64,000 bases of DNA from Hymenobacter sp. HSC-4F20 (lineage in GTDB: Bacteria > Bacteroidota > Bacteroidia > Cytophagales > Hymenobacteraceae): positions 248,001 to 312,000 of the forward strand of contig NZ_JAHZTD010000002.1 in the NCBI RefSeq assembly GCF_019599275.1, read 5' to 3'. Each line of letters opens with the position of its first letter. The stretch's first letter is position 1. A program made the position numbers and the translations under genes. Below, piece by piece: positions 57,909-64,000 of the stretch. The notes beneath the pieces were generated by a model, which worked only from the letters and a program-made list of their open reading frames with translations, did no database searches and was not told the origin of the DNA.

Positions 57909-58309
57909 TGTACCAAGCTGTTAAGTGAAAAATTGACCAAGTAGCCGGTACCAATGCCCGCGCCCTTGCGCAGCACAGGCACCCGGTCCATGAAGCCATC
58001 GACTAGCTCCGCTTCGTCGCCTTCCGCCAGCAGCAGATGAAAGCGCTGGGTCATCTTATCCATTTCATTCTGGATATGGATGCTGTCATCCGAGCCGTTT
58101 TCGTGCTCATCCTTGCCGTAGAAGCACATGGCTACCTGCGTGGTAATGCTGCTGCCCTTGAGCCGGGAAGGCATCAGGAAGAGGTGCGCCTGGGGAAAGG
58201 GAGCGTTGTAGTTGATGTTGGCCTGGGCCTGCTTGCCGTGCCAGAAGGAAGCGGCTCCGGCGGCAGTAGCCTGGGCTTCGAGGTAGGCGACGATTTCGGC
58301 GTGGGTCAT
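57902..58309 (-). CDS. Phage head-tail or tail-terminator candidate
   Basis: A protein of 135 residues (AEIVAYLEAQATAAGAASFW, NYNAPFPQAHLFLMPSRLKG, EMDKMTQRFHLLLAEGDEAE). The order of a helix, beta strands and a central helix is like tail terminator/neck proteins. Overlap with neighbours by 4-7 bases. Function is inferred from position between terminase and tail genes. Confidence 0.6.
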   Translation of the reverse strand: MTHAEIVAYLEAQATAAGAASFWHGKQAQANINYNAPFPQAHLFLMPSRLKGSSITTQVAMCFYGKDEHENGSDDSIHIQNEMDKMTQRFHLLLAEGDEAELVDGFMDRVPVLRKGAGIGTGYLVNFSLNSLVQC

Positions 58310-58488
58310 AGGTCGTAGGAGACAGAGAAGGCGGCTATATCAATATTCATTTCCTTGACTAAACGCCTGATTTGGCGCAGGCTAACACGGATGGTTTCGC
58401 CGTGTTCCCCGAGGTAATCATCATCATCCAGTGCCCGATAGGCCCTGTGCAGTTCTGCCCTCCATTCGAGTAGCTCAGCGTAGGTCAT
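58306..58488 (-). CDS. Small helical phage protein
   Basis: A protein of 60 residues (TYAELLEWRAELHRAYRALD, TIRVSLRQIRRLVKEMNIDI), almost all helix, with an acidic turn DDDDYLGEHGE. It overlaps both neighbours by 4 bases. Could be a small structural or chaperone protein. Not recognised. Confidence 0.6.
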   Translation of the reverse strand: MTYAELLEWRAELHRAYRALDDDDYLGEHGETIRVSLRQIRRLVKEMNIDIAAFSVSYDL

Positions 58489-58709
58489 GCGTCGTAGAGG
58501 CCAGAGGTGAGAGGTAGATAAGCCCCCACGGCACGGTTGAATTGACGTACCTCTGCACTTACCTTGAGGCTTTTGTTATAGGCGTCCCACTTGCGGTTGA
58601 CCTTCCAGGCGAAGTATTTGCCTGCTAGCCGCTGCAAGAAGTTATTGCTGATCAGCGGAGCCCACCAACTAGCGTGAACCTCGTATTTCAGAATGTCGCG
58701 TTTAGTCAT
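58485..58709 (-). CDS. Small basic phage protein
   Basis: A protein of 74 residues, aromatic and basic (DILKYEVHASWWAPLISNNF, LQRLAGKYFAWKVNRKWDAY). It begins 3 bases after the stop of the frameshift product and overlaps the next gene by 4 bases. Not recognised. Confidence 0.6.
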   Translation of the reverse strand: MTKRDILKYEVHASWWAPLISNNFLQRLAGKYFAWKVNRKWDAYNKSLKVSAEVRQFNRAVGAYLPLTSGLYDA

Positions 58710-58711
58710 AC

Positions 58712-58990
58712 CTACTTGATTTTCTCTCGGTGAATAGCTTGTAATCGTTTCTGGTAAGCAGCTCTGGCCTGCTCTAAGCGAAGCTTTCGGTACACGGTAT
58801 CGGCATCGAGGGCGTAGACTTGCGCCCAGCTGATACCTAGGCTGCTGCTGAGGGCGTCGGTGGTGAGGGTCTGCCCAAACCGGTCAGAAAGCTCCTCCAG
58901 CCCGGCTTCGTATTCGTCGTCATCGGGCTCGATGTAGTCTTCGGGGTCGGCGGCGTGGCGCTCATGGAAAGCAGCCACGCCGCGTACATA
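58712..58990 (-). CDS. -1 frame extension of the tail-chaperone-like protein
   Basis: A well-formed 92-residue stretch in the -1 frame (FHERHAADPEDYIEPDDDEY, LEELSDRFGQTLTTDALSSS, LEQARAAYQKRLQAIHREKI) has no plausible start of its own. A slip at the T5 run (GTG CTT TTT ATG, 58998-58987) would join 156 upstream codons to it, giving a 248-residue fusion. This copies the gpG-gpGT layout of many tailed phages. A sequencing error or a true mutation would look the same. Confidence 0.6.
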   Translation of the reverse strand, partial: YVRGVAAFHERHAADPEDYIEPDDDEYEAGLEELSDRFGQTLTTDALSSSLGISWAQVYALDADTVYRKLRLEQARAAYQKRLQAIHREKIK

Positions 58991-59457
58991 AAAAGCACAT
59001 CGGTCAGGACCTTGCCCACAGGTTCCTGTAGAATAGCTTCCCGCATGGCCTCCTCTTTCCCTTGGTCGTTGCGTCCGTACACCTCCCGGCATCGGTAGAG
59101 GGCATAGAGGTAGGGCGCGTACCACACATCAGGCTTATCAGGGTGTTCCTCGAAATGCTGGTTGGCCAGCACCAGCTGCCCATAGGTGGCACTGCCTGGG
59201 TCTTTCAGTCCTTCCGAAAGCGGGGGCTCGGGGATGGTGGCCGCGAAGCTGAGCAGGTTCATCAGGTAGCCCGCATCGGCCCAGGCCAGGCGGTCCAGCT
59301 GCTCGGGGGTGATGCCAGCCAGCACACATACGGCGGGCTCCGTGCTGCATTGCCAGTCGATGTACTGTTGCAGGCTCACATCATCCCAGGTGGTGGGCAC
59401 CTGTAGGGTGATGGTCTCAGCGCCATCGGCGGAAGTGAGGGTGAGTTCGTGGCGCAT
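58837..59457 (-). CDS. Tail-chaperone-like protein, frame-0 product
   Basis: A 206-residue frame whose first about 156 residues look genuine (ITLQVPTTWDDVSLQQYIDW, LAGITPEQLDRLAWADAGYL, FMYAAW near the end) and whose tail after the slip site becomes Pro/Thr/Ser-rich and unlike protein (ATPPTPKTTSSPMTTNTKPG). The opening WDDVSLQQYIDW type motif is common in tail assembly chaperones of Bacteroidota phages. The start overlaps the terminase stop as TAATG. The shorter product may be made besides the fusion. Confidence 0.65.
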   Translation of the reverse strand: MRHELTLTSADGAETITLQVPTTWDDVSLQQYIDWQCSTEPAVCVLAGITPEQLDRLAWADAGYLMNLLSFAATIPEPPLSEGLKDPGSATYGQLVLANQHFEEHPDKPDVWYAPYLYALYRCREVYGRNDQGKEEAMREAILQEPVGKVLTDVLFMYAAWLLSMSATPPTPKTTSSPMTTNTKPGWRSFLTGLGRPSPPTPSAAA

Positions 59458-60641
59458 TAGCGAACGATAGAGGGTTGAGCCGAGCGGCGGCGGGGCAGTG
59501 AGAGGGCGGGCAGCGTGGCTAGGGCAGCATAGCGCAGGGCATCCATGCCGTGGTTGAACTTGTCGATAGGCTCATTGGTGGGCTCCCCCGTGGCCTTGTC
59601 CAGTTTCCATTTGTAGGTGTCGAACTCCTTGATCAGGTTGATGCTGCGGCGGGTGATGTTGAGCTGATAGCGTTGGATGCTGCTGATGCCCGCCCGAACC
59701 GAATCAGGGCCTTTGGCAGCAGCCTCTACTGGCAGCCCCAGCCCCTGCAGTTGCTTGATGCTTTTCGGTTCCGCGGAGTCAGCTATGATGCGCTTGCGGC
59801 GGCTCAGGGGGTCGGCGGCCAGCAGCTCCCGGTAGATATCCGAATTCTCCAGCCCGGGCCCCCAGAGCACTTCATCCACCCACAGTTCCCCATCTTGGCT
59901 ATAGAGGTCCACGGCGGCCGTGGGGTCGTTGGTAAAGCCGAAATCCAGTCCGCGGGCCAGAAACTTGGCATCGGCCGGAATGGCGTCCACGATGTGAGTC
60001 TTCCGGTAAATGAGGCCGGATATTTTACCCGTCTTGCCCCTGGCATACACCCGAAACAGTTCCTTGTCCTCCAGCTTGATATCCTCAATCTCCTGATGGT
60101 CCTGCTCACTCAGCCAGAGGTTGTGCCGGTGGTCGGAGATAATCAGCCGCACATTGGGCTTGCCAATCACCTTCTCATGTGCCCAGAACTTGGCCGTGGG
60201 GTTGTAGTCGAGCAGGATGCGAAACCGGGTACGGCGGGCCAGCTGCCAGTAAATCTGGTAGGTGATGCCGTTCGCCTCGTTTACGAACAGGATATCCCGC
60301 TTGCCGTTCTTGGCGCCCTGCTCGGTTTCGTAGGAGGTAAATTCAATCAGGCTGCCACTGAAGAAGCGAATGATGCGCTCAGTCTGGTTCCAGCTACTGA
60401 TGTAGGGATGCAGCTCCGGGGTCCGGGCATAGATGGTCTCTGCATCCCGATACGCCCCTTTTTTCAAGTTCGGAATACTCTCGCCTACGACGGTGATCAC
60501 CTGGTTCGGGCGCTTGATGGCCCACCAGTACAGCAGCTGCATGATGGTGTAGGTCTTGCCGCTGCTGGTGCCGCCCTGATTCACGAGGACTTTCTCGGGG
60601 GCGTTAAGGTTTTCGAGGTAAAGCGGGCCGGCATCAAACAT
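59457..60641 (-). CDS. Terminase large subunit
   Basis: A protein of 394 residues, the ATPase-nuclease motor that packages DNA. Walker A GGTSSGKT at 23-30, Walker B ILFVNE at 117-122, a coupling-like segment LLDYNPTAKFW, and the RNase H-fold nuclease acids Asp233 (GLDFGFTNDPTA), Asp288 (IIADSAEPKSI) and an Asp in FNHGMDALRYA. PBSX/terminase_3-like form. The start at 60641 (MFDAGPLYLENLN) overlaps the small-subunit stop by 8 bases; the longer frame continues into that gene. Confidence 0.92.
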   Translation of the reverse strand: MFDAGPLYLENLNAPEKVLVNQGGTSSGKTYTIMQLLYWWAIKRPNQVITVVGESIPNLKKGAYRDAETIYARTPELHPYISSWNQTERIIRFFSGSLIEFTSYETEQGAKNGKRDILFVNEANGITYQIYWQLARRTRFRILLDYNPTAKFWAHEKVIGKPNVRLIISDHRHNLWLSEQDHQEIEDIKLEDKELFRVYARGKTGKISGLIYRKTHIVDAIPADAKFLARGLDFGFTNDPTAAVDLYSQDGELWVDEVLWGPGLENSDIYRELLAADPLSRRKRIIADSAEPKSIKQLQGLGLPVEAAAKGPDSVRAGISSIQRYQLNITRRSINLIKEFDTYKWKLDKATGEPTNEPIDKFNHGMDALRYAALATLPALSLPRRRSAQPSIVR

Positions 60642-61155
60642 CGTCGTCCACGTCTTTTTCCGAATTGGCCAGTGGCGGGGCACCGGTGTACACGCGGATT
60701 TCCGGCACGGGCAACGGCTTGCCATCGCCATCGGTCAGGGCCAGCTTCTCCCCATACTTCTTGGGCAGCACCTTCGAGGCGTACCACTTGCGCGCATCAA
60801 TGCGCAGGGCACTGCGCTGCATCCATTCCTTGTTCGGGAAGTCGCCTTTCTCCGTACTGATGGTGTCGCTTTCGGCGGCCACATCTTCGACGGTGCGGTT
60901 GTCAGCAATGTCGATTATCTCATCAACGAGGGTTTCGGCCTGCACTCTTCGCGCGCGGGCGTACTGGTCTTGAAATGTGGCGTAAGGACCGCCTTCGGCA
61001 TCGTCCTTCGCCAGCCAGACCATAACGGTGCCCTTGGCCGGCATGCCCTCCATCTGGCAGATGCGGCGCAGGCTCACGCCTTCCATGAGCAGCAGGCAGA
61101 TGCGCTGGGCAAGGTCAGGGGTCAGCTTGGTTTCGGGACCGGGCGTGTTGGGCAT
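60634..61155 (-). CDS. Terminase small subunit
   Basis: A protein of 173 residues. The N-terminal DNA-binding region is a helix-turn-helix (LAQRICLLLMEGVSLRRICQ, EGMPAKGTVMVWLAKD). A central oligomerisation helix follows (FQDQYARARRVQAETLVDEI) and the C-terminal part contains RIDARKWYASKVLPKKYGEK, typical of terminase_small/Terminase_5-like proteins. It recognises the packaging site in phage DNA. It is directly upstream of the large subunit. Confidence 0.88.
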   Translation of the reverse strand: MPNTPGPETKLTPDLAQRICLLLMEGVSLRRICQMEGMPAKGTVMVWLAKDDAEGGPYATFQDQYARARRVQAETLVDEIIDIADNRTVEDVAAESDTISTEKGDFPNKEWMQRSALRIDARKWYASKVLPKKYGEKLALTDGDGKPLPVPEIRVYTGAPPLANSEKDVDDDV

Positions 61156-61223
61156 AGCCCAAAGCTACCCCCGGCGTAGTGCAGCATTCTGGCTATAGTC
61201 CACCCCTTTGTTGCGTGAACCCC

Positions 61224-61568
61224 CTACACTTCTTGCAGGTGATACAGTCCAGGTTTATCGGCTACTTCTACGCCGAGCAGCAGCTTCACCCGCTTGCGTA
61301 CCTGCTGTCCATCAAACAATACATCCCGGTTAATGAGGTAGGGAGTAAAGAAGCAGGGGCGGGTGTTGGGGGTATGGGTTAGGGGCTTGCCCACGCGGGG
61401 CCGGATGTCGAGGTACCAGGCACCCCCGCGGCGGGGCGGCGGTATCAGGTCTACCTGGTGGCCGGCCTTGATACCGAGCTGGGTGCAGAGTTCTTTCGAT
61501 AACAGGACGCGACGGTTTCCAGAAACGGATAGCGTGGGTAGGTAAACGGCGTTGGGATTGCGAGGCAT
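61224..61568 (-). CDS. Phage protein with AbrB-like segment
   Basis: A protein of 114 residues. The segment RRVLLSKELCTQLGIKAGHQ followed by VDLIPP resembles the swapped-hairpin AbrB pattern, and RPCFFTPYLINRDVLFDGQQ forms a second part. Possible small transcriptional regulator near the terminase genes. The assignment rests on a short pattern only. Confidence 0.5.
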   Translation of the reverse strand: MPRNPNAVYLPTLSVSGNRRVLLSKELCTQLGIKAGHQVDLIPPPRRGGAWYLDIRPRVGKPLTHTPNTRPCFFTPYLINRDVLFDGQQVRKRVKLLLGVEVADKPGLYHLQEV

Positions 61569-61599
61569 GGGATAACGGGAGAGCTAGGGAGAGAGTGGG

Positions 61600-61929
61600 T
61601 TAGCGACCTGGGCGGATGCCACAGGCTTCGGCGGCCTGGTCGAGGTAGTCTTTCTGGGCCTGGGTCAGGTCGTGGGCACACCAGCGGTAGCGGGGCTCTT
61701 CTTCGGATAAGTCCCAGACGGTGGAGCTAAACAGCGGCCGGGCTTTGCCACTGCGGCGGTGTTCTTTAATTTCTTCAGAGGTGCGGCGGGTGGCAGCAGG
61801 CGGCTGCGTATCGTTTTTCTGGCTGCTGGAAGCACTTCGGCCCGCATCCGGCGCGGTAGTGCCAGATGCGGGCTTGCGTTGCTGTGAGGCCCGGTATTCG
61901 GCCACAGACATTTTCTCAGTCATCGTCAT
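61600..61929 (-). CDS. Phage protein of unknown function
   Basis: A protein of 109 residues from ATG 61929, or 107 from 61923. A Ser/Arg/Thr-rich disordered first half (AEYRASQQRKPASGTTAPDA) is followed by a compact end (LFSSTVWDLSEEEPRYRWCA, AQKDYLDQAAEACGIRPGR). It overlaps the zinc ribbon gene. Not recognised. Confidence 0.5.
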   Translation of the reverse strand: MTMTEKMSVAEYRASQQRKPASGTTAPDAGRSASSSQKNDTQPPAATRRTSEEIKEHRRSGKARPLFSSTVWDLSEEEPRYRWCAHDLTQAQKDYLDQAAEACGIRPGR

Positions 61930-62122
61930 CAACTAGGATGTGGCCGCACTCGGAGCAGATGACAGCCCCCGCCTCGTCACTGCCACACTCGGGGCAGGCA
62001 TCGGGGTTGAAGTCATCGGCGTCGGTGTCGTCGTCCTCCCGGCAATCGGCACACAGCCACGCATCCTTTCCAATGCGAGTGCCGCACACCTGGCAGGTAT
62101 TGGCGAAGTGCTGTTGACTCAT
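61916..62122 (-). CDS. Double zinc-ribbon protein
   Basis: A protein of 68 residues with four CxxC pairs: CQVC, CADC, CPEC and CSEC (CQVCGTRIGKDAWLCADC; CPECGSDEAGAVICSECGHI). Each half would bind one zinc. The linker is strongly acidic. Small phage zinc-ribbon proteins may bind nucleic acid or host proteins; no specific role is seen. The start overlaps the stop of the preceding gene by 4 bases. Confidence 0.7.
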   Translation of the reverse strand: MSQQHFANTCQVCGTRIGKDAWLCADCREDDDTDADDFNPDACPECGSDEAGAVICSECGHILVDDDD

Positions 62123-62625
62123 TTCCCCTCACCTCCCTTCTCGCAGCCTGCGCAATCCGAGTTCAGGCAGTTGGCCCTACCACCATTGGAGAGAATGCTG
62201 GCGGCAATAATGGGCGTAGGGCACAGCAGCCAATGCCCAGTGCCGAGGTATTTTTCAAACTCGCTTCTGTTGCAGCATGCTTCGCTACCACTTGGATTGT
62301 CCCAATCAACCATGTGGCTGGTGATTGCGGTGATAGTACAGATTGCACTGGGGTTTGAGGCTGAATAGAATTTGTCGCCTACTTGGTACCCCAGCCCTTC
62401 CGGCTGCATCCAGGGCAGATCAATCGGGTACTTCCGGGCCAGCTGCTCCAGCGCCTCGGCATCATGGTCCGGCGTGGGCACCGGGCGCAGCTTCTGGGCG
62501 GCCATGTCGATAGCCTGATACAAAGTCCAGTCACTTAGGTCGGGTGTTTGGGCTACGTTGTCCAGCACCAACAAGGCTTCGTCAACGGATTCGGGGGTAT
62601 ACAGGGGTTTGGGGGTCGTATTCAT
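62119..62625 (-). CDS. Phage protein with cysteine-rich end
   Basis: A protein of 168 residues. The start at 62625 (MNTTPKPLYTPES) gives a 4-base overlap with the preceding gene. Helical first half (VDEALLVLDNVAQTPDLSDW), then a beta part (YQVGDKFYSASNPSAICTIT) and a Cys-rich end (ANCLNSDCAGCEKGG) that may bind a metal. Not recognised. Confidence 0.55.
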   Translation of the reverse strand: MNTTPKPLYTPESVDEALLVLDNVAQTPDLSDWTLYQAIDMAAQKLRPVPTPDHDAEALEQLARKYPIDLPWMQPEGLGYQVGDKFYSASNPSAICTITAITSHMVDWDNPSGSEACCNRSEFEKYLGTGHWLLCPTPIIAASILSNGGRANCLNSDCAGCEKGGEGK

Positions 62626-62807
62626 CGGGTAGCGGATTGGGGGTTGGTAGTTCGTTTGGTGAGAGCCTTGCGGATGGCCCGTAGCTCGGTGGTGCGCGGG
62701 GCGCAAGGCCGGGTGCTGCTCCGTTCCGCTTGCTCCAGTAGCACCAGCCGGGCTTCTAGTTGGGCCACGGAGTAGGCGGCGGTGTTGATGTGGGGATGGT
62801 AGGTCAT
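62622..62807 (-). CDS. Small helical phage protein
   Basis: A protein of 61 residues (AYSVAQLEARLVLLEQAERS, TTELRAIRKALTKRTT), basic and helical, possibly a short coiled coil. It overlaps both neighbours by 4 bases (ATGA) and thus belongs to the methylase operon. Not recognised. Confidence 0.5.
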   Translation of the reverse strand: MTYHPHINTAAYSVAQLEARLVLLEQAERSSTRPCAPRTTELRAIRKALTKRTTNPQSATR

Positions 62808-64000
62808 GCGTACAGGGCTATCCAGTCAGCAATAGCTAGGAAGAGCTGGTAGGCCACCTGGGGTACTATGGCGTTGCCGTAGCCTTTAAGCGAGTCCGTT
62901 CGGCCCGTGTCTTTCCTTTTGCTTTTGACTTTGCCCGAACCTGTGCCAGCTGCTCTGGGCTCAGTTCGCACCAGTCCGGCGGGTAGCCCATCATCTGGGC
63001 CACAAAGCGGGGGTTCAGTGAGCCGGAAGGCTGGTTGGTGTCCAGCGCCGCCTGGGCTGCCAGCCCAGGCGAGTTGCGCTCCATCTGTGAGGGAAACGCC
63101 TGCGAGTTCTTGCCATCCTGAGCGGTTGGGGTAGGCAATAACTTCTTTACCGCTGTGCTCAGCCCGTCCCCCGAATTGGCACTCATACCCTTGGCATTGT
63201 GGTTGCCGTGTACCGTGGGCGTAGGCAGGAAGGGCGCCACATCCGTGAACTGCGGGGCAAAGGGCCGGCCGTTGGCTGTGATGGTTTTCCGCTGCACTTC
63301 CCCCTTGTCGTTCACAAAGGATTCCGCTTTTCCCCGGGTCGCATCGGCAGCCATCGGTGTGGGCAGTAGCCCCATGTGTACCTGCTGCACAAGCCCCACT
63401 TGGGCCAGCCGCCCTGTGTGCTTGTCGTAGGCCCGCTGTCCTAGCTGGGCGGGCATTCCATCCTTCGTCACTAGCCTGTTCGCTGATATACCCGGCTCCT
63501 GAGCTGAGGGCGTGCGCCACAAACCAGAACCTGTCTCGCTTGTGGGGAGCACCGACACCTGCAGCTGGAAGTAGCACCGGTTGAACCTCGTAGCCTTCAG
63601 CTTCCAGGCCAGCGCACACTGATTCGAATGCCAGCCCTTTTGCCTGACTAAGCAGGCCACGAACGTTTTCGCCCAGAACCCAGCGCGCGGCAAGCTCTCG
63701 AATGACTCTAAGCATTTGCGGGAAGAGTGCCCGAGGGTCGTCATTGCCGAGCTTTTTACCGGCATCGGAGTAGGGCTGGCAGGGGAAGCCCCCGCAAACA
63801 AGGTCAATTGCTCCCCGCCATTGGGTCGCATCGAAGTGGCAGATATTACCATAGAGAACGGAGGTAGGCTGTGGCTGGCCTGGCTTCCATGCTTTCCACG
63901 CATCAATGATGGCAGTCAGCTCAGCGGGGCTCAGGTCCTCAGCGGGTACACACTTGAAATTTTTCATCAGCACCTGGCGGGGGAATTCTTCCCATTCCAC
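62804..64000 (-). CDS. Phage C5-cytosine DNA methyltransferase, 5' end outside window
   Basis: 398 residues are visible; the frame is open at the right edge, so motif I is upstream. Motif IV GGFPCQPYS with the catalytic Cys, motif VI ENV in VLGENVRGLLSQAKG, and motif VIII in GAPHKRDRFWFVA are present. The C-terminal motif X-like segment is GYGNAIVPQVAYQLF. The region between (about 170-350) is an Ala/Gly/His-rich target-recognition part with repeated AHTDG/AYAHG/AYPNRSG-type units. It adds 5-methylcytosine, which in phages commonly protects against host restriction. No cognate nuclease is seen. A long second frame is nested in the gene. Confidence 0.85.
   Translation of the reverse strand: MEWEEFPRQVLMKNFKCVPAEDLSPAELTAIIDAWKAWKPGQPQPTSVLYGNICHFDATQWRGAIDLVCGGFPCQPYSDAGKKLGNDDPRALFPQMLRVIRELAARWVLGENVRGLLSQAKGLAFESVCAGLEAEGYEVQPVLLPAAGVGAPHKRDRFWFVAHALSSGAGYISEQASDEGWNARPARTAGLRQAHRAAGPSGACAAGTHGATAHTDGCRCDPGKSGILCERQGGSAAENHHSQRPALCPAVHGCGALPAYAHGTRQPQCQGYECQFGGRAEHSGKEVIAYPNRSGWQELAGVSLTDGAQLAWAGSPGGAGHQPAFRLTEPPLCGPDDGLPAGLVRTEPRAAGTGSGKVKSKRKDTGRTDSLKGYGNAIVPQVAYQLFLAIADWIALYA
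62866..63906 (-). other. Long overlapping frame nested in the methylase gene
   Basis: A 346-codon open frame runs fully inside the methyltransferase gene in another frame. It reads as protein in places: QLTLFAGASPASPTPMPVKS, SFESLPRAGFWAKTFVACLV, TGSGLWRTPSAQEP, three LPTP units (LLPTPMAADA, FLPTPTVHGN, LLPTPTAQDG) and SLNPRFVAQMMGYPPDWCEL. From memory, such LPTP and LNP-MMGYPP motifs occur in phage proteins annotated near DNA methylases. Whether it is translated is unknown. Confidence 0.35.

Larger units (their letters stand above)
33502..64000 (-). mobile_element. Tailed-phage prophage, left end at tRNA-Arg, right end outside window
   Basis: At least 30.5 kb of contiguous phage genes: small and large terminase, portal, prohead protease, probable capsid, tape measure, tail and baseplate proteins, fibre, N-acetylmuramidase, holin candidate and a C5 DNA methylase. 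The tape measure implies a long-tailed (siphovirus- or myovirus-like) virion. Nearly all genes run on the minus strand towards the tRNA. The left limit is set by tRNA-Arg and is not proved; no second attachment copy, integrase or repressor was recognised, and these may lie right of the window. Structural genes look intact, so the element may be functional. Confidence 0.9.

Noticed and set aside
59550..60860. 436-codon plus-strand frame opposite the large terminase
   Set aside because: The terminase has intact Walker and nuclease motifs; the opposite frame has no recognisable domain.
61451..61681. 76-codon minus-strand frame between two phage genes
   Set aside because: Pro/Arg-rich and overlapping two better-supported frames.

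Overview
The window looks like a piece of a GC-rich Bacteroidota chromosome, most likely Cytophagales and close to Hymenobacter. That assignment is an inference from gene content and style. Several promoters fit the Bacteroidota form (TTG, 19-21 nt, TAnnTTTG), there is a secreted protein with a type IX secretion C-terminal sorting domain, a carboxypeptidase-regulatory-like/TonB-dependent receptor, and a MORN-repeat/TonB C-terminal protein. No database search was possible.

Positions 1-33.5 kb are chromosomal. In order they hold two LysM proteins, about 1.1 kb of decayed sequence, dnaE, a small lipoprotein, a GbsR/MarR regulator with a TIGR01777-type oxidoreductase and a membrane protein, trxA, a MORN/TonB protein, an Lrp/AsnC regulator, an odd Leu-type tRNA-like gene with a CUC anticodon, dsbD, a CNNM/CorC-type transporter, a gamma-carbonic-anhydrase-like protein, a radical SAM protein, a lipoprotein, an endonuclease III homologue, two tandem OmpA-family proteins, accD, a third OmpA-family lipoprotein, a T9SS cargo protein, a TonB-dependent receptor, an MBL-fold hydrolase, an SGNH lipoprotein, a cystathionine gamma-synthase-type enzyme, a DUF2167-like protein, a VTT-domain protein and tRNA-Arg(ACG). 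Strong hairpin terminators separate most units.

From tRNA-Arg to the right edge (33.5-64 kb) lies a tailed-phage prophage that continues beyond the window. Almost every gene is on the minus strand. Read in the direction of transcription, from the right edge leftwards, it holds: a 5'-truncated C5 DNA methyltransferase, small accessory genes including a zinc ribbon, small and large terminase, a tail-chaperone-like pair joined by a probable -1 frameshift, small head-tail genes, large tail/baseplate proteins, a DUF3307-like membrane protein, a lipoprotein, a tape measure gene on the opposite strand, a ClpP-type prohead protease, a probable major capsid protein, other virion genes, the portal, a tail fibre with a carbohydrate-esterase-like domain, a lysis block (holin candidate and N-acetylmuramidase), and small early-type genes with near-identical promoters beside the tRNA. 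No integrase or repressor was recognised, so those genes are expected to the right of the window.

The most unusual signals are the tRNA-like gene at 11.46 kb with its tail of same-loop hairpins; a long second reading frame nested inside the phage methylase gene; the -1 frameshift pair; the inverted tape measure and unusual order of the head genes; an acyltransferase C-terminal remnant inside the prophage; and two matched operators flanking the GbsR-type regulator.
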